Assembly: GCA_945889575.1 (NCBI GenBank)
Contig: CAMDBY010000070.1
Coordinates: 1 to 8,521, forward strand
Length of the DNA: 8,521 nt
Source of the DNA: Bifidobacterium breve
GTDB lineage: Bacteria; Actinomycetota; Acidimicrobiia; Acidimicrobiales; Ilumatobacteraceae
Direction: 5' to 3'
Shown here: positions 7,346 through 8,521 of the stretch, piece after piece
Numbering within the stretch: position 1 is the stretch's first letter
Layout: each line of letters opens with the position of its first letter
The notes under the pieces: model-generated
The model's database searches: none
What the model was told of the DNA's origin: nothing
The model's input: only the letters and a program-made list of their open reading frames with translations
Position numbers and translations under genes: made by a program

Positions 7346-8521
7346 CGGGAACCAATCTTGACAGGTACAGCATGTGCAGCAGACTCTTTTGCGTGATAGC
7401 TCGACCGGGTTAGTGGGCTTGACTCCACATGCCCAATACCAAGTGACTCCCCTACGCGCTTGTACGAATCAAATACTGCAGGTTCTACCCAGCGCGACAC
7501 AGGCAAATGATGCGATGTTGGGCGAAGGTACTGGCCAATCGTCACAATGTCGACGCCAATCGCAGCCAAATCTGCAAGCACTCCGAACACTTCCTCATCG
7601 GTTTCACCCATTCCCACGATGAGACCTGACTTCACGATAAGCCCGTGCGCTTTGGCGCGAGACAACACTGACAAACTGCGCGCATATCCAGCCGATGGCC
7701 GTACTGCTCGTTGCAAACGCGGCACTGTTTCCACGTTGTGATTCAACACATCAGGCGCGGCGTTCAAAATAATGTCAAGAGAAACAGTTCCTCGCGCATC
7801 AGAGATCAGAGTTTCAACTTGGATTGATGGATCAAGGTCTTTGATAGCGGTAACACATTGTGCAATGTGCCCCATGCCCTCGTCGGCTAGATCATCACGC
7901 GCCACCATGGTAAGAACCACATACGACAATCCCAGTTCGGCAACTGCTGCAGCAATGCGCGCCGGTTCATCAGCATCTGGTGCATTTGGCTTGCTGGTGT
8001 CAATTAAACAAAACCCACATGCACGTGTGCACCGTTCGCCGAGCACCATAAACGTTGCGGTTCCGTCGCTCCAGCACTCAGACAAGTTGGGGCAACCAGC
8101 TTCCTCGCACACTGTCACTAGTGAATGATCTCGCAATGTCTTTTTTAGATCGAGAACTTCAGGCCCAAGTGAAACACGTGGACGAATCCAATCAGGTTTA
8201 CGTTCCGACAACTCGATGGCATCTTCCACGCCTGCTCGTGCAAGCCTGCTCAGCATGCGCACTGGTGCTCCGGGGCCTTCGCCTCGTGAAAATGCCGACA
8301 AGTCTTCTGGTGTGTGCTTCCATGCAATATCTTGACGCTCTGCAACTGAGCCACCCCATGCTTTTGCTGCATGCATAGTCACCACATCAACCATCTGCTT
8401 CATAGTGATGTCAATTCCTTCAGCAGCAACAGATGTAACGGGATATTCCGCAATGCCACACGGAACAATATTGGTGGTCATGTACTCAAGATCAGTATGA
8501 ACGTTGATGGCAAACCCGTGC
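7342..8521 (-). CDS. lipA: LipB-LipA fusion: octanoyltransferase C-terminus joined to lipoyl synthase, 5' end outside window
   Basis: The downstream part is a complete lipoyl synthase, the radical-SAM enzyme that inserts two sulfurs into octanoylated lipoyl domains. Counting from the ATG at 8481, Cys125, Cys130 and Cys136 (C-x4-C-x5-C) hold the sacrificial auxiliary cluster. Cys151, Cys155 and Cys158 (CTRACGFC) hold the SAM cluster. HNVETVPR (248-255), GQYLRPTSHHLP and the C-terminal RSSYHA complete the family pattern. The upstream part is the end of LipB: HGFAINVHTDL lies before the 8481 ATG and VPCGI after it, with the LipB catalytic cysteine at bases 8458-8460, then VTSV. The frame is open from the right window edge to the TGA at 7342-7344, so 8481 is not the true start. 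The LipB lysine motif lies outside the window and cannot be checked. LipA ends by ATGA overlap with the peptidase gene. An internal ATG at 8256 could also yield LipA alone. Confidence 0.9.
   Translation of the reverse strand, partial: HGFAINVHTDLEYMTTNIVPCGIAEYPVTSVAAEGIDITMKQMVDVVTMHAAKAWGGSVAERQDIAWKHTPEDLSAFSRGEGPGAPVRMLSRLARAGVEDAIELSERKPDWIRPRVSLGPEVLDLKKTLRDHSLVTVCEEAGCPNLSECWSDGTATFMVLGERCTRACGFCLIDTSKPNAPDADEPARIAAAVAELGLSYVVLTMVARDDLADEGMGHIAQCVTAIKDLDPSIQVETLISDARGTVSLDIILNAAPDVLNHNVETVPRLQRAVRPSAGYARSLSVLSRAKAHGLIVKSGLIVGMGETDEEVFGVLADLAAIGVDIVTIGQYLRPTSHHLPVSRWVEPAVFDSYKRVGESLGIGHVESSPLTRSSYHAKESAAHAVPVKIGSR
8254..8271 (-). promoter_or_regulatory. Possible internal start site for a stand-alone LipA
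   Basis: An in-frame ATG at 8254-8256 lies where the LipA homology begins (MLSRLARAG, then ERKPDWI). It would give a 304-residue protein of normal LipA length. GGAG (8268-8271 on the - strand) precedes it by 11 bases, which is longer than ideal. LipA might therefore also be made separately from within the fusion gene. The evidence is weak. Confidence 0.3.

Noticed and set aside
8479..8481. ATG at 8481 as the start of lipA
   Set aside because: It falls inside the LipB block between HGFAINVHTDL and VPCGI, so starting there would cut a conserved domain. The frame is open upstream to the window edge.

Overview
The window is almost entirely coding. It looks like a bacterial chromosome segment of roughly even base composition, judged by eye and not computed. 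The gene content (a CaiB-type CoA transferase, an acyl-CoA dehydrogenase, D-aminoacylase-like and amidase hydrolases, and a lipoyl synthase with the actinobacterial-looking start of its first cysteine motif, CEEAGC) suggests Actinomycetota. An Acidimicrobiia-type aquatic lineage is my best guess, but that is inference. No rRNA, tRNA, CRISPR array, insertion sequence, phage gene or stretch of more than 50 bases without a gene was seen.

Layout: two gene trains converge. On the + strand an amidase-signature hydrolase (its first few codons lie before the window) is followed through an ATGA overlap by a class III (CaiB/BaiF) CoA transferase ending at 2566. On the - strand, read from the right edge leftward, come (i) a LipB-LipA ORF whose 5' part runs off the window, (ii) an M24 metallopeptidase, (iii) an amidohydrolase of the N-acyl-D-amino-acid deacylase type, (iv) an unrecognised eight-helix membrane protein and (v) a long-chain/isovaleryl-type acyl-CoA dehydrogenase ending at 2567. 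The two trains meet with their stop codons directly abutting, with no base between them. The - strand genes are packed like an operon: a 4-base overlap, a 49-base gap holding a hairpin and a good ribosome binding site, a 4-base overlap, and a 9-base gap.

The most notable item is at the right edge. The frame encoding lipoyl synthase stays open upstream through an unmistakable C-terminal part of octanoyltransferase LipB (HGFAIN, then VPCGI with the catalytic cysteine, then VTS). The cell therefore seems to make a single LipB-LipA polypeptide that would carry out the two consecutive steps of lipoate assembly. Calling the gene from the first ATG inside the window (8481) would cut through the LipB domain and hide the fusion.

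How the genes may work together: the amidase could release a carboxylic acid from an amide, the CoA transferase could activate an acid, and the acyl-CoA dehydrogenase could begin its beta-oxidation. The M24 peptidase and the deacylase-like protein would handle peptide or N-acyl-amino-acid substrates. Lipoylation serves the 2-oxoacid dehydrogenases and glycine cleavage, downstream of such catabolism. This functional link is inference from gene order and families only.
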